A DNA stretch of 55,651 bases from Desulforudis sp. (lineage in GTDB: Bacteria > Bacillota > Desulfotomaculia > Desulfotomaculales > Desulforudaceae): positions 1-55,651 of the forward strand of contig QZIR01000002.1 in assembly GCA_003604975.1 (NCBI GenBank), written 5' to 3'. Position numbers and translations under genes: made by a program. A model generated the notes under the pieces. That model was not told the origin of the DNA. It ran no database searches and was given only the letters and a program-made list of their open reading frames with translations. Shown here piece after piece: positions 34,677 through 44,317 of the stretch (position 1 is its first letter; every line of letters begins with the position of its first letter).

Positions 34677-34704
34677 TTGACACACTTTCACGCTTTAATG
34701 TAAA
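34677..34704 (+). promoter_or_regulatory. Promoter of the Phd-like/ssb genes (shared TTGACACA type)
   Basis: TTGACA (34677), 16-base spacer CACTTTCACGCTTTAA, TGTAAA (34699). Transcription would begin near 34711, so the gene start at 34758 with its GAGGAGGG site is preferred over an ATG at 34713. Confidence 0.7.
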
Positions 34705-34757
34705 GTAGGGGCATGGAAGGGCGGTACTATTCTAGCTTCGACGAGGAGGGCGTCAGC

Positions 34758-35216
34758 ATGAGTAGATCAGACGAGGTGAGGCCGGAGAGGTACCGGCCAA
34801 AAGAAGATCAGGAGATCAACATCATAACCATCTCCGACTTCAACAAGAAACCCATCGAGATAAGGAACAAGCTCAAACAGGGCGAGGACTTCATCGTGAC
34901 CTGGAACAAGCGGGCCCTGTGCTACATCCGCCACCTCACGCCCGAGGAGCGGCAGAGGTGGGAGGAGGCAAGGGAGCTCCCCCCCGGGGTGGACGGCATC
35001 ATGGGCCTCTTCTCCTTGCGCAACGAGAGCAGGGAGGAGTTCATAGACGAGATCGGCGAGGGAAAGACCTTCATCTTCACCATCTACAAGCACCCCATGG
35101 GCCTGGCCTCCCAGTATATGCCGAAGCGGGCCAAGGAGATGTACGAGGAGTGGTACGAGGAGGCCAAGGCGAAGGAGAGCGAGATAAAGATAGAAGCGGC
35201 CAAGAAGAGGAAGTAA
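34758..35216 (+). CDS. Double Phd-like antitoxin-fold protein
   Basis: 152 residues from the ATG at 34758. Two halves read alike: IITISDFNKKPIEIRNKLKQ with GEDFIVTWNKRALCYI, and LFSLRNESREEFIDEIGEG with KTFIFTIYKHPMGLAS. Each resembles the Phd/YefM N-terminal fold (strand, helix, strand-turn-strand), so this is a tandem duplication. The C-terminal tail is Lys/Glu-rich. Its stop overlaps the next Phd-like start (TAATG). No toxin is present, so it is more likely a DNA-binding regulator. Confidence 0.65.
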   Translation: MSRSDEVRPERYRPKEDQEINIITISDFNKKPIEIRNKLKQGEDFIVTWNKRALCYIRHLTPEERQRWEEARELPPGVDGIMGLFSLRNESREEFIDEIGEGKTFIFTIYKHPMGLASQYMPKRAKEMYEEWYEEAKAKESEIKIEAAKKRK

Positions 35217-35410
35217 TGCTTATCGTCACCAAGACCGACCTGCGCACGAAGACCTCCGACATCGAGAGGGCGCTGCTGCAGGGGGAGAGGATGGTCATCT
35301 TAAGCAATGGCATGGCCATCGGGATGTTGGTGCCCGATATCGACGAGGACATAAAGGACAATTTCCGCATAAAGAAGAGCGATCATCCCTTCAAGAGGGT
35401 GGGAGAATAA
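35216..35410 (+). CDS. Phd-like antitoxin-fold protein, 64 residues
   Basis: The ATG at 35216 overlaps the preceding stop. The text MLIVTKTDLRTKTSDIERAL and GERMVILSNGMAIGMLVP is a typical Phd N-terminal fold: Arg after the first strand, then GExxVI..NG. The tail KSDHPFKRVGE is short, and no toxin gene follows; ssb starts 10 bases later. A solo antitoxin-like regulator or an orphaned partner. Confidence 0.65.
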   Translation: MLIVTKTDLRTKTSDIERALLQGERMVILSNGMAIGMLVPDIDEDIKDNFRIKKSDHPFKRVGE

Positions 35411-35419
35411 CGAAAGGGG

Positions 35420-35776
35420 GTGAATGGGCTGAATAACGTAGCGATTACAGGTAATCTCACTCGGGACCCCGTGCTGAAGGATATCAACGACGGCGAGAAT
35501 CAGGTGGTTTCCTTCGGCGTGGGCCGCAGCCGCAAGAAGGCTGATAGCGACGAGCGCGTAAGCGAGTTCTACGAGGTCGAGGCCTGGGGGACCCTGGCCG
35601 CGAACATAGCCCGTTCGCTCAGCAAGGGCGATCCTGTCTGCGTGATCGGCAAGCTGCGCTACGATCAGTACGAGGTCGACGACATCAAGCGCAACCGCAC
35701 CTACCTCGTAGCCTCCCACGCCGGCCCGGATCTGAGGTACCGAGAGGCGGAGGTCAAGAGCAACGGCAGCGAGTGA
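35420..35776 (+). CDS. ssb: Single-stranded DNA-binding protein
   Basis: 118 residues with a GTG start after AAAGGGG. OB-fold text: NNVAITGNLTRDPVLKDIND, VVSFGVGRSRKK, FYEVEAWGTLAANIARSLSK and GDPVCVIGKLRYDQYE. The C-terminal acidic tip typical of host SSB (DDDIPF) is missing; it ends EVKSNGSE. Plasmid SSBs protect DNA during transfer and replication. It shares the operon with the two Phd-like genes, and a hairpin terminator follows. Confidence 0.9.
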   Translation: MNGLNNVAITGNLTRDPVLKDINDGENQVVSFGVGRSRKKADSDERVSEFYEVEAWGTLAANIARSLSKGDPVCVIGKLRYDQYEVDDIKRNRTYLVASHAGPDLRYREAEVKSNGSE

Positions 35777-35788
35777 GGTATCTACATT

Positions 35789-35812
35789 GGCCCCGGGAAT
35801 GTGACCGGGGCC
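35789..35812 (+). terminator. Hairpin after ssb
   Basis: GGCCCCGG-GAATGTGA-CCGGGGCC, an 8-bp perfect GC stem 12 bases after the ssb stop. It lacks a T run, so it may be a weak terminator or stabilise the 3' end. Confidence 0.55.
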
Positions 35813-36033
35813 TCCGCACCTCTTCTAGCGGAAGATAAGAATGGGGGTGCAAGCCTATAGGGCGAGTTAATGGGGGAGACCGTTGATTAAGCAGAACATA
35901 CTGACCGGTATTTGCAGTTAACAGGGGCTTGTAAGGGGTAAATAAGGCGGGCATGCAAAACTTGCAGGAAGAATAAATACGGGTGGGGCTTGTTTCTGTC
36001 GGTAACGACCATCGACCGTAAAGGAGGCTAGGA

Positions 36034-36540
36034 ATGAAGGTAGTAGTGCTAAATCCATGGAAGGTCCTTGCGGCGGGAGTTATAGCATGCATACTCATCT
36101 CGGGAACCGTCTTGGGGGCCCTGGCGCTTTGGGGCGTTTTTCGGGGAGAGCCCGCGGAGGCTTATGGAGCTGCCGGCGTGGGGGCAAAGCGTTGGTACTT
36201 CGCCGAGGGCTACACCGGCCCGGGGTTTGAGGAATGGATACTTGCATATAATCCACCCGCAGATGCCGGTGGTTCTGGCCAAGAGATGGCTGTAAACATT
36301 CTGGTGTATGGGCCAAACGGTCTTGTAGCGATCGGTGGCATAGGCCCGCTAAAGCCTGGTCAGAGGGGCACGCTCTATATTAACGATGTAGTGGCCAGGG
36401 TAGGATACTCGGGTGACGTATCAATTGTTGCTACAAGTCCCTCACCATTTATATGCGAGAGGGCTTTGTATTTTGACTACAAAGGTAAATGGACAGGCGG
36501 AAGCCAAATACTCGGCTACCAGGAAGGGGCCAACGAGTAA
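36034..36540 (+). CDS. Membrane-anchored protein with one AEG/ERPMYF-type repeat
   Basis: 168 residues. The ATG follows AAAGGAGG. N-terminal membrane segment or signal VLAAGVIACILISGTVLGAL, then one repeat of the type seen in the next gene: RWYFAEGYTGPGFEEWILAY ... CERALYFDYKGKWTGG. From memory this repeat resembles DUF5719 of actinobacterial surface proteins. It ends 3 bases before the next frame opens, so the two are co-translated. Could be an anchor or pilin-like partner of the large protein. Confidence 0.65.
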   Translation: MKVVVLNPWKVLAAGVIACILISGTVLGALALWGVFRGEPAEAYGAAGVGAKRWYFAEGYTGPGFEEWILAYNPPADAGGSGQEMAVNILVYGPNGLVAIGGIGPLKPGQRGTLYINDVVARVGYSGDVSIVATSPSPFICERALYFDYKGKWTGGSQILGYQEGANE

Positions 36541-36552
36541 GGGGTGATAAGA

Positions 36553-39500
36553 ATGGCAACAAGAAGAAGGCTGACTATCTACGTACTTTCTATCTTAGGC
36601 ATAGCCCTGATGCTTCCCCTGGTATCGATGCAACCAGCGGAGTCATATCCACCAGCGGGGACGGGCTTCAATGGTTGGACGGCAGAAGCTACCGCCCCGA
36701 ACGCCTACTACGGCTATCACGCACAGCTGGCCAAGGGAGACAGTTACATATATATGATCGCGGAAGCCCCCGGCAACGGCGGTGTTGGGCTTTGGAAGGC
36801 TTCGGATACGAACACCCTCAACTGGACGTACGCGGGACTCATGGACACCAGTGAACCCACATACGCTGCCGATCCCTACATCGATGCTGAAGGCAGCTAC
36901 GTGGTCGCTTCCTGGAAGGAGCATAACGGCTCCACCTGGGGTCTAGTGGTAGCTGTCTCCCCCAATTGGGGTGCCAGCTGGGTGAAGTGGACGGACTCCA
37001 ATCCCGGCTGGAACAACTACGAGGCCCACGTGGATATTTCCGGGGGGAAGATACACTGCGCCTACGTATCGGACTACGGCGGGAGGAGCGAGGTTTATTA
37101 CCGACGCTTCGACCTCGCACTGAATATGGAGCACCTGAGCTGCGTCTCCAACAACTCCGATGGCGTAGCTGCCTCCTTTCCCTGCATCGAGTCAACAGGC
37201 GCTTCGTTCGCCAACGTCTATTACCAGCATGGCAGTTCCAGCCCTCACCCTATCTACGAGTCCTGGACCAACAACTGGGGATCCTCCTGGAATATCACTC
37301 CCGACATCATCCCCACTGGCGGAGGCATAGACTTCGCTTGGCCGGAGGTGGCGGTTTTTTGGGAGGGGGCGGATCGCAGGAAAATGGTGGTAGCAGACGG
37401 CAGAAACATCACTACAGGGTTTCACTTTATTTATTACAACAGGTATTACAACATTGGCTGGCAGGGTAGCACGGGTCTTTGCGACCTCGGTACTGAGCCC
37501 TCCTACCCACAAATCTCATCCCGTGATAACGACCTCTTGGTCGTCTACCGGGGATCGGGTGGTTCCACCGGCAACGAAGGCCAGGGAAGGATAAACCCCA
37601 ACTCCGGGGAAGGCACCTGGAGCTTTATCGACAACCTTTTCTACGACCAGATGCCTTATAACGGCTGCGGGGCCATGGACTGCTGCTCCGATGGCTCCCG
37701 CTTCTATGCCTCTTCCTGCAGCTGGGGAAGCCACATCGAGGTCCTCACCAAACGGGAGGATAATACTGACCCTAATGCCGCCTTTGTCGATCCTGGCAAG
37801 TATCACAACTCAAGCTGGTGGGTGGATGCCAGCATCGCTGACGATTTCAATCACGCAGGTACGTTTATGCTCGGACCCAGCCCCTTTGATCAAGCCTATG
37901 AGGCCGGCATTGCCTACGCGGAATTCACGTATCGCAAGAACAACGGGCCCTGGCAGGCGTTATATACAGACCCGGAGTCCCCCTGGGGGGCATGGTTCGA
38001 CGGGCCGGGCAAGGGCGACGGCGAGTACGATTTCCGCATCAGGGCCTACGATACGGCGGGCCGCTGGACCGAGGACTACCTGGGCGGAGGCGGTGCGACC
38101 GACGGCATAATCATGGACAGCGCCCCGCCCACCAATGTGGACCTCCAGGTTTCAGCCCCTGACGGCAGCAACGGCTGGTACATATCCCAACCGGGCATGG
38201 GGCCGAGCATCGTGGCGCTGGACTTGACCTCGGGGATCAAGGCCACCTATTACAAGTATGACGATGCTGTGGACTGGACCGTCTTCAGCACGCCCTTCGC
38301 CTTCCTTGAGGGCGAGCACGTCATCCATTACTACGCAGAAGACAATGCCGGGAACTCTTCGGAGGTAGAGGATTTCATCTACCAGGCGGACTTCACCGAT
38401 CCTACGGGAACCATAATCACTCCTGGGGGTGGGGAATTCTTCAGGACCAACTTCTCTATGTCGGTTAGCGCGGATGACGCCTTGAGCGGGGTTGCGCGGG
38501 TCGACTTCTACTTCGCCAGCGACCTCTTTGCATCCGACGATACAGCCCCCTTCACCAAAGGCTGTGATATAAGCGGCTATGCCGACGGGGAGAGGGAGGT
38601 GCAGGCGAGGATCTACGACCAAGCCGGGCGCTCGGCTTGGACCACCAAGCTGGCTATTAAAAAGGATACGAAGGCTCCGGCCGTTGAGATCACAGAGCCG
38701 GTGGGGGAGGAGTGGATCCGCGGCATGGTGACCTGCAAGGCCAACGTGACCGACGACGCGCCAGGCGAGATCGCCAAGGTCGACTGGTACATCGACGGCG
38801 AGCTCTTCGACTCCAGGACCTCGGCGCCCTGGATGGGGAGCTTAGATACGACCGCCTGGTCAAACGAATGGCACACCATATCCGTGAAAGCTTGGGATAA
38901 AGCCGGGAACGAGAACGCCGAAGGCGGCAAGGCACAGGTGGAGCAGTTTATTGGCAACAACATCTCCGAGACCAACTGCTTCGCCGAGGGATGCACCAGG
39001 TCCGGCTTCGACACCTGGCTCTGCATCCAGAATCCGGGCGATGAGATGGCCGACGTGACCGTCAACTATATGCTCGGCCCCGGCCAGGGCCAGGCAGCGG
39101 CGCGCAACTACGCGGTACCTCCGCACAGCAGAATGACAGTGAATGTGAACTCTGACGTGGGCCCTGATAAGGACGTATCCATACAATGTACGTCCACAAA
39201 GCCCGTGGTGTCGGAGAGGCCGATGTACTTCAACTACTCTGGACTCGGAGGACACAGCTGGAAAGGCGGCCACACCGCCCAAGGGGTCTCGGTGCCGGGG
39301 CAGGAATGGTATCTCGCCGAGGGGTGCACCCGGGCAGGGTTCGAGGAGTGGCTGTGCATCCAGAACCCGGGGGACAAGGCCGCCAACGTGAGCGTTGACT
39401 ACATGCTCGGAAGCGGCCAGGTTATACGGAAGAGCTACAGCGTCGCCGCCTGGCAGAGGTTCACCATCTCCGTGAACCGGGAGATAGGCCCGGACCAGGA

Positions 39501-40254
39501 CGTGTCCGTGAAGGTCACCTCGGACCAGAATATCGTGGTCGAGCGCCCCATGTACTTCATGTACCAGGGGGTCTGGGACGGCGGACACAACACGATGGCC
39601 GTAAACTCGGCCAGTACCGAGTGGTATTTCGCCGAGGGGTGCACCCGGGCCGGATTCAACCAATGGCTGTGCATCCAGAATCCGGGGGAAGAGCTCGCCA
39701 CGGTGGACATAACCTACATGACCGAGGACGGCACCCAGATCGTCAAACAGGCCATCGTACAGCCTCATTCCCGGCACACCATCAATGCCAACGTGGACGT
39801 GGCCCGGGAGCACGACGTCAGCACCAAGCTCACCTCCGACCAACCAATCATCGTCGAGCGACCAATGTACTTCTGGTATGGAAACATGGGAGGCTTCGAC
39901 GAGGGGTCCTGTGCGATCGGCGCGAATAAGGCCTGTTCTACCTGGTACCTGGCGGAGGGATGCACCCGGGCAGGGTTCGAGGAGTGGATCTGCCTGCAGA
40001 ACCCGAATGACGAGGTCGCCACGGTGAGGCTCACCTACATGCTCGAGAACGCAAGTTGCCCGGAGCAGGTAGTAAACGTGGCGCCGAGGAGCCGTCTCAC
40101 CGTACGTGTGAACGACTTCGTGGGCCCTGACCACGATGTGTCCACGGAGGTACAGAGCGACAAGCCGATCATAGTCGAAAGGCCCATGTACAGCCTGTAT
40201 CGCGGTGAATGGCCGAGTGCGGATAGTCTCAATGCCTATACCTTCGAGAGATAA
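36553..40254 (+). CDS. Large secreted surface protein: propeller-like domain, Ig-like domains, four AEGCTRAGF/ERPMYF repeats
   Basis: 1233 residues from the ATG at 36553 (AAGGGG site; a GTG 9 bases earlier is possible). Signal peptide YVLSILGIALMLPLVSM. Residues 30-415 are Trp/Gly-rich with AVSPNWGASW-type (BNR-like) motifs, suggesting a sialidase-like propeller. About 415-800 hold Ig-like modules with IHYYAEDNAGN and DWYIDGELFD. The C-terminus is four repeats of about 105 residues beginning WYLAEGCTRAGFEEWLCIQN and ending ERPMYFxY. No sortase signal or membrane anchor is visible. Likely an adhesin or surface layer component, possibly for mating or attachment. Confidence 0.75.
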   Translation: MATRRRLTIYVLSILGIALMLPLVSMQPAESYPPAGTGFNGWTAEATAPNAYYGYHAQLAKGDSYIYMIAEAPGNGGVGLWKASDTNTLNWTYAGLMDTSEPTYAADPYIDAEGSYVVASWKEHNGSTWGLVVAVSPNWGASWVKWTDSNPGWNNYEAHVDISGGKIHCAYVSDYGGRSEVYYRRFDLALNMEHLSCVSNNSDGVAASFPCIESTGASFANVYYQHGSSSPHPIYESWTNNWGSSWNITPDIIPTGGGIDFAWPEVAVFWEGADRRKMVVADGRNITTGFHFIYYNRYYNIGWQGSTGLCDLGTEPSYPQISSRDNDLLVVYRGSGGSTGNEGQGRINPNSGEGTWSFIDNLFYDQMPYNGCGAMDCCSDGSRFYASSCSWGSHIEVLTKREDNTDPNAAFVDPGKYHNSSWWVDASIADDFNHAGTFMLGPSPFDQAYEAGIAYAEFTYRKNNGPWQALYTDPESPWGAWFDGPGKGDGEYDFRIRAYDTAGRWTEDYLGGGGATDGIIMDSAPPTNVDLQVSAPDGSNGWYISQPGMGPSIVALDLTSGIKATYYKYDDAVDWTVFSTPFAFLEGEHVIHYYAEDNAGNSSEVEDFIYQADFTDPTGTIITPGGGEFFRTNFSMSVSADDALSGVARVDFYFASDLFASDDTAPFTKGCDISGYADGEREVQARIYDQAGRSAWTTKLAIKKDTKAPAVEITEPVGEEWIRGMVTCKANVTDDAPGEIAKVDWYIDGELFDSRTSAPWMGSLDTTAWSNEWHTISVKAWDKAGNENAEGGKAQVEQFIGNNISETNCFAEGCTRSGFDTWLCIQNPGDEMADVTVNYMLGPGQGQAAARNYAVPPHSRMTVNVNSDVGPDKDVSIQCTSTKPVVSERPMYFNYSGLGGHSWKGGHTAQGVSVPGQEWYLAEGCTRAGFEEWLCIQNPGDKAANVSVDYMLGSGQVIRKSYSVAAWQRFTISVNREIGPDQDVSVKVTSDQNIVVERPMYFMYQGVWDGGHNTMAVNSASTEWYFAEGCTRAGFNQWLCIQNPGEELATVDITYMTEDGTQIVKQAIVQPHSRHTINANVDVAREHDVSTKLTSDQPIIVERPMYFWYGNMGGFDEGSCAIGANKACSTWYLAEGCTRAGFEEWICLQNPNDEVATVRLTYMLENASCPEQVVNVAPRSRLTVRVNDFVGPDHDVSTEVQSDKPIIVERPMYSLYRGEWPSADSLNAYTFER
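38968..40215 (+). repeat. Four protein-level tandem repeats of about 320 bp
   Basis: Units begin near 38974, 39304, 39618 and 39940. Each carries GCCGAGGGGTGCACCCGGGC or a close variant near its start and GAGCGCCCCATGTACTTC or a variant near its end. Copies differ enough at DNA level to be old duplications. Confidence 0.8.
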
Positions 40255-40286
40255 GAGCCGCTTTAAGGTTGGAGTGAACAGGGTTT

Positions 40287-40340
40287 AGTGCGAGTACCTT
40301 CGCACTAGCCTCCGGGGGGCCGCGCAAGCGGCCCCCTTTA
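40287..40340 (+). terminator. Double hairpin terminator after the surface operon
   Basis: AGTGCGA-GTACC-TTCGCACT (40287-40306), then GGGGGCCGC-GCAA-GCGGCCCCC running into TTTAAATAA (40315-40344). The second is a strong stem with a GNRA-like loop, 60 bases after the surface-gene stop. Confidence 0.8.
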
Positions 40341-40382
40341 AATAATCCGAGAGAATAGGCATCATATCTACACAGTTACACG

Positions 40383-40410
40383 TTGACACGTATATATAAA
40401 GTAATATAAG
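40383..40410 (+). promoter_or_regulatory. Promoter of the pseudo-receiver unit (shared TTGACACA type)
   Basis: TTGACA (40383), 16-base spacer CGTATATATAAAGTAA, TATAAG (40405). ACACAGTTACACG lies immediately upstream (40370-40382) and also occurs in the T4SS promoter on the other strand. Confidence 0.7.
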
Positions 40411-40429
40411 ATATCATCAGGTGATGCTG

Positions 40430-40588
40430 ATGATAAATACGAAGGTTTACAAGGATATAGAAAGGCTCTCGGGGATCCCGAGCAATCTTTTTGCCTTCCG
40501 CTTCGTCCAGATTCTGCTCGAGAACGGGCTCATAGAGCCCTGGCAGGTGATATTCAATCCTAACCCAGTGTTCAGAATCCTAGGATAG
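40430..40588 (+). CDS. Small protein, 52 residues
   Basis: The ATG at 40430 follows AGGTG; an ATG 6 bases earlier is less likely. Begins MINTKVYKDIERLSGIPSNL and includes ILLENGLIEPWQ. The ENGLIE text recurs in the gene at 41965, suggesting distant paralogues flanking the pseudo-receiver gene. Function unknown. Confidence 0.55.
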   Translation: MINTKVYKDIERLSGIPSNLFAFRFVQILLENGLIEPWQVIFNPNPVFRILG

Positions 40589-40647
40589 ATGGGGGTGATT
40601 GCGTCCCTGCCCCGCAGGACTTCTGGGGGGCATATCGCGCGCAAAGC

Positions 40648-41955
40648 ATGTATCTGGTTATCGTAAGCGAGGTTTTTCCCGACGAGGACGCCAAGCTGCT
40701 CCGTGACGTGGGCCACAAGGTGATAACCCCGCGCTCCATCGAGAAGGGCCAGAAGATTATCGACAAAGCGCTGAAGAAGAACTCGAACGTCCCTGACGCC
40801 ATCGTCGTCGACAACGGCTTAAAAGGGGCCCAGTTCTTCGCCAAGGCCCTGAAGATAGGCCTGCAGGAGGGCGGGGAGGACAAGGACATATACCTGGTGG
40901 TCAACCCCGATATCATTGGGGCCATAGACCCTGAGTATTTCGGCATCACCGGCTTCGTGGAGGCCCCTCTTAACTCCAAGAAGCTGCTGGACCTGGTGGG
41001 CATCCCGGAGGGTCCGGTGGGGGAGAGGCCCAGGGAAGGGGAAACACCGCCCGCGGACAAGCCCGAGGAGGGAACAGGTCCAAGAGAAGATCCCAAGAGG
41101 GAAGAGCCCTCGCCCATGGCAGATAAGGAGAAGATGACGAGCGGGCCAGCGCATGAGGTGACTGCGCCGGCCCGCTCGTCTCAAGATACCCAGGCGGGAA
41201 CAAACCATAAAGAAGGCAACAAGGCATACCGCCTGGCGTTCTCAGCGGTCTTGGGAGTATGCGTCCTTTTGATCTCCATAATGGGATACTCCGCTTTGGG
41301 CAACAGGCAAGCCCCATCCACAAGAGAGTTTCCCAACTTCTACGACATGAGCCTGGAGGAGGCCGAGAGCCTGGCGTCTTCCTATGGGCTGGGGTGCGAG
41401 GTGGAGTATGCTCCCTCCGAAGTTCAATCGGGCAAGATACTCTGCCAGTACCCACCTGCCGGCACCCCTATAGAGAATCTTGATAAAGTTGCTCTCGTTG
41501 TGTCGGAACCGGTGGATGAAGAGACAGAGGCAGAAAGCCCTTCCGGCGAGGGCGAGAGCGACGGCCAAAGCATATCTGGGGAAGTGGAGAGCGGGGGAGC
41601 CCTCATGGCTGACGCCCCACCCGATGATCTCAGTCACTCTCCCGCTCCTCTTCCTACCTATGCCCCCGCGCCGGCCCCGGCACCAGTGCCTGCTTATGGA
41701 GAAGTGCCGGTGGCGAGGATTTCGGCCTCTTCGACCAGTGTTCCCTCGGGGTCGATCGTCTCGCTTTCGGCATCGGGCTCATACGACCCCGACGGGGGGC
41801 CGCTTAACTACAGCTGGTCATGCGGGGGCTCAGGGCCATCCACCAGCAGGGAGATGGTATCCAACGTTGTCCCGGGAAGCGTGACTATATCGGTTACGGT
41901 GACGGATCGCGAGGGAAAGAGCGCATCGGCCTCCATAACGATCAGCGTCTACTAG
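40648..41955 (+). CDS. Pseudo-receiver-TM-PASTA-PKD membrane protein
   Basis: 435 residues. Residues 1-118 read like a receiver-type alpha/beta domain: MYLVIVSEVF, PDAIVVDNGL with D55 at the phosphoacceptor position, IYLVVNPD, and GITGFVEAPLNSKKLLDLV, where the conserved receiver Lys-Pro is Glu-Ala-Pro. Charged linker, membrane segment at 196-216, PASTA domain (227-287), Pro/Ala linker, PKD domain (353-435) with SASGSYDPDG. The outer half is clearly akin to that of the pseudokinase at 32914. No good ribosome site precedes the ATG. Confidence 0.75.
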   Translation: MYLVIVSEVFPDEDAKLLRDVGHKVITPRSIEKGQKIIDKALKKNSNVPDAIVVDNGLKGAQFFAKALKIGLQEGGEDKDIYLVVNPDIIGAIDPEYFGITGFVEAPLNSKKLLDLVGIPEGPVGERPREGETPPADKPEEGTGPREDPKREEPSPMADKEKMTSGPAHEVTAPARSSQDTQAGTNHKEGNKAYRLAFSAVLGVCVLLISIMGYSALGNRQAPSTREFPNFYDMSLEEAESLASSYGLGCEVEYAPSEVQSGKILCQYPPAGTPIENLDKVALVVSEPVDEETEAESPSGEGESDGQSISGEVESGGALMADAPPDDLSHSPAPLPTYAPAPAPAPVPAYGEVPVARISASSTSVPSGSIVSLSASGSYDPDGGPLNYSWSCGGSGPSTSREMVSNVVPGSVTISVTVTDREGKSASASITISVY

Positions 41956-41964
41956 AAAGCGTAA

Positions 41965-42120
41965 ATGAAAAAGGTCAAATATAAGAAGGTGGCGAGGAGC
42001 CTGGATAGGGAGTACGAAAACTGCGAGAGCGCGGAGGAATACTTGCGGGCCATCATGCGCATATGGACGGAGAACGGCCTTATAGAGGGGGAGTGGTCCT
42101 GCGACCTGGTTGGGGAATAG
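41965..42120 (+). CDS. Small protein, 51 residues
   Basis: The ATG lies 9 bases after the pseudo-receiver stop, with AAAGCG near it. Begins MKKVKYKKVARSLDREYENC and includes MRIWTENGLIEGEW, sharing ENGLIE with the protein at 40430. Mostly helical and charged. Not recognised. Confidence 0.5.
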   Translation: MKKVKYKKVARSLDREYENCESAEEYLRAIMRIWTENGLIEGEWSCDLVGE

Positions 42121-42178
42121 GGATAAAGGTTCGAGCGATATGCTTTTCCTATCCTAGATACGAAGGGAAGGAGATCCA

Positions 42179-42337
42179 GTGAGCAAGAAGGATGCGCCGG
42201 CGTTTCTCTGGGGCAGGTCCTATATCTCAGAATGTCCCTTCTGCAGGACGTTGACCGGCGAACACGAAAGAGAGGGCTGCCCCCACCTCAAGAACATCCT
42301 CCCTCAGGGGAGAAAGGTATTTGTATTTGAGGGCTGA
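42179..42337 (+). CDS. Small zinc-binding-like protein, 52 residues, GTG start
   Basis: The GTG at 42179 follows AAGGAAGGAG. Begins MSKKDAPAFLWGRSYISECP; CPFC and CPHL with nearby His (GEHERE) could bind zinc. Last gene of the plus-strand unit that starts at 40430. Confidence 0.55.
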   Translation: MSKKDAPAFLWGRSYISECPFCRTLTGEHEREGCPHLKNILPQGRKVFVFEG

Positions 42338-42708
42338 AACAAGAGCTGCTATATTCCGATATAGAGGATAAAAAGAACAAAGAACTCCCCCTGTACCCTT
42401 CGGGGTCAGGGTGCGGGGCCGGCCTTAAAAAGTCGGCCTCTGCTTATTATGGGGTCTCGAAGCGATATATAAGGCCGGGAGTATTGGGAATAAGCCAATT
42501 CCCATCTTCGATTGAAGACGCAAAGGGGGCTTTTCACAAACCTGCTGCCTGGTAATCTCGATACTTGAACCCATCACCTAACGGCAATCTATGTGCTCTC
42601 GGGCGAAAGCAAATAAGCTGGGCGTTTGGATTCAATAAAGTAGTCTAGAGCACTTCACAAATGCGATATTACGACCAAGCAGTGTAGGTTGATAGCCTAG
42701 CAGCACTA
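42338..42708. other. Intergenic stretch with two hairpins
   Basis: 42390-42414 holds a stem CCCTG/CAGGG with inner ACCC/GGGGT, and 42418-42440 holds GGCCGGCCTT/AAGTCGGCC-like pairing. Both may end transcription of the unit before. The remainder up to the integrase remnant shows nothing I can name; no intact attachment site is apparent. Confidence 0.45.
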
Positions 42709-43038
42709 TCAGCCCAAGATTTCAGAGCCGCTTCGCCGCTTCCTCGAGGACAGACTGTCTACGGCCTCCACCAGGTCCTCTTTAGCCAGGTGGAGGTATA
42801 TCTCGGTGTTCTGTATGCAGGAATGGCCTAGGAGGTCCTGTACGTGCTTGATGGGCCACTTCTCTCGGGCCAGGTGGGTAGCGAAGCTATGCCGGAAGGT
42901 GTGAGGGGATATCTTTCTGTTGTCCACGTCCAGACCCGCCATCCGCGCATATTTCATGAAGAGAGCCCTGAACCCGAAGGTTGTCATGGGCTCACCGTTG
43001 CTCAAATTGATGAACAGGCAATTGCTATCAACATCCGG
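42709..43038 (-). pseudogene. Tyrosine recombinase C-terminal fragment, cut by an IS
   Basis: About 110 residues remain: MTTFGFRALFMKYARMAGLD, then ISPHTFRHSFATHLAREKWP with the catalytic HxxR, LLGHSCIQNTEIYLH with His and the Tyr nucleophile. The N-terminal DNA-binding part and first catalytic Arg are missing. At 43039 the frame enters the left end of the IS3 element. I do not find the rest of the gene beyond the IS. It once gave this element, or a part of it, an XerC/D-like integrase. Confidence 0.8.
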
Positions 43039-43088
43039 TGAATCGCCCCGACTTTCCTGGAGGCTCCATAGTCTGAGAGGATGGAGCC

Positions 43089-44317
<1,229 letters not shown>

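Noticed and set aside
38860-40134. A 424-codon minus-strand frame opposite the surface-protein repeats
   Set aside because: It is repetitive only because it mirrors the repeats on the plus strand (HVYRG, LEPCPGAPLGE). No ribosome site, no known domain.
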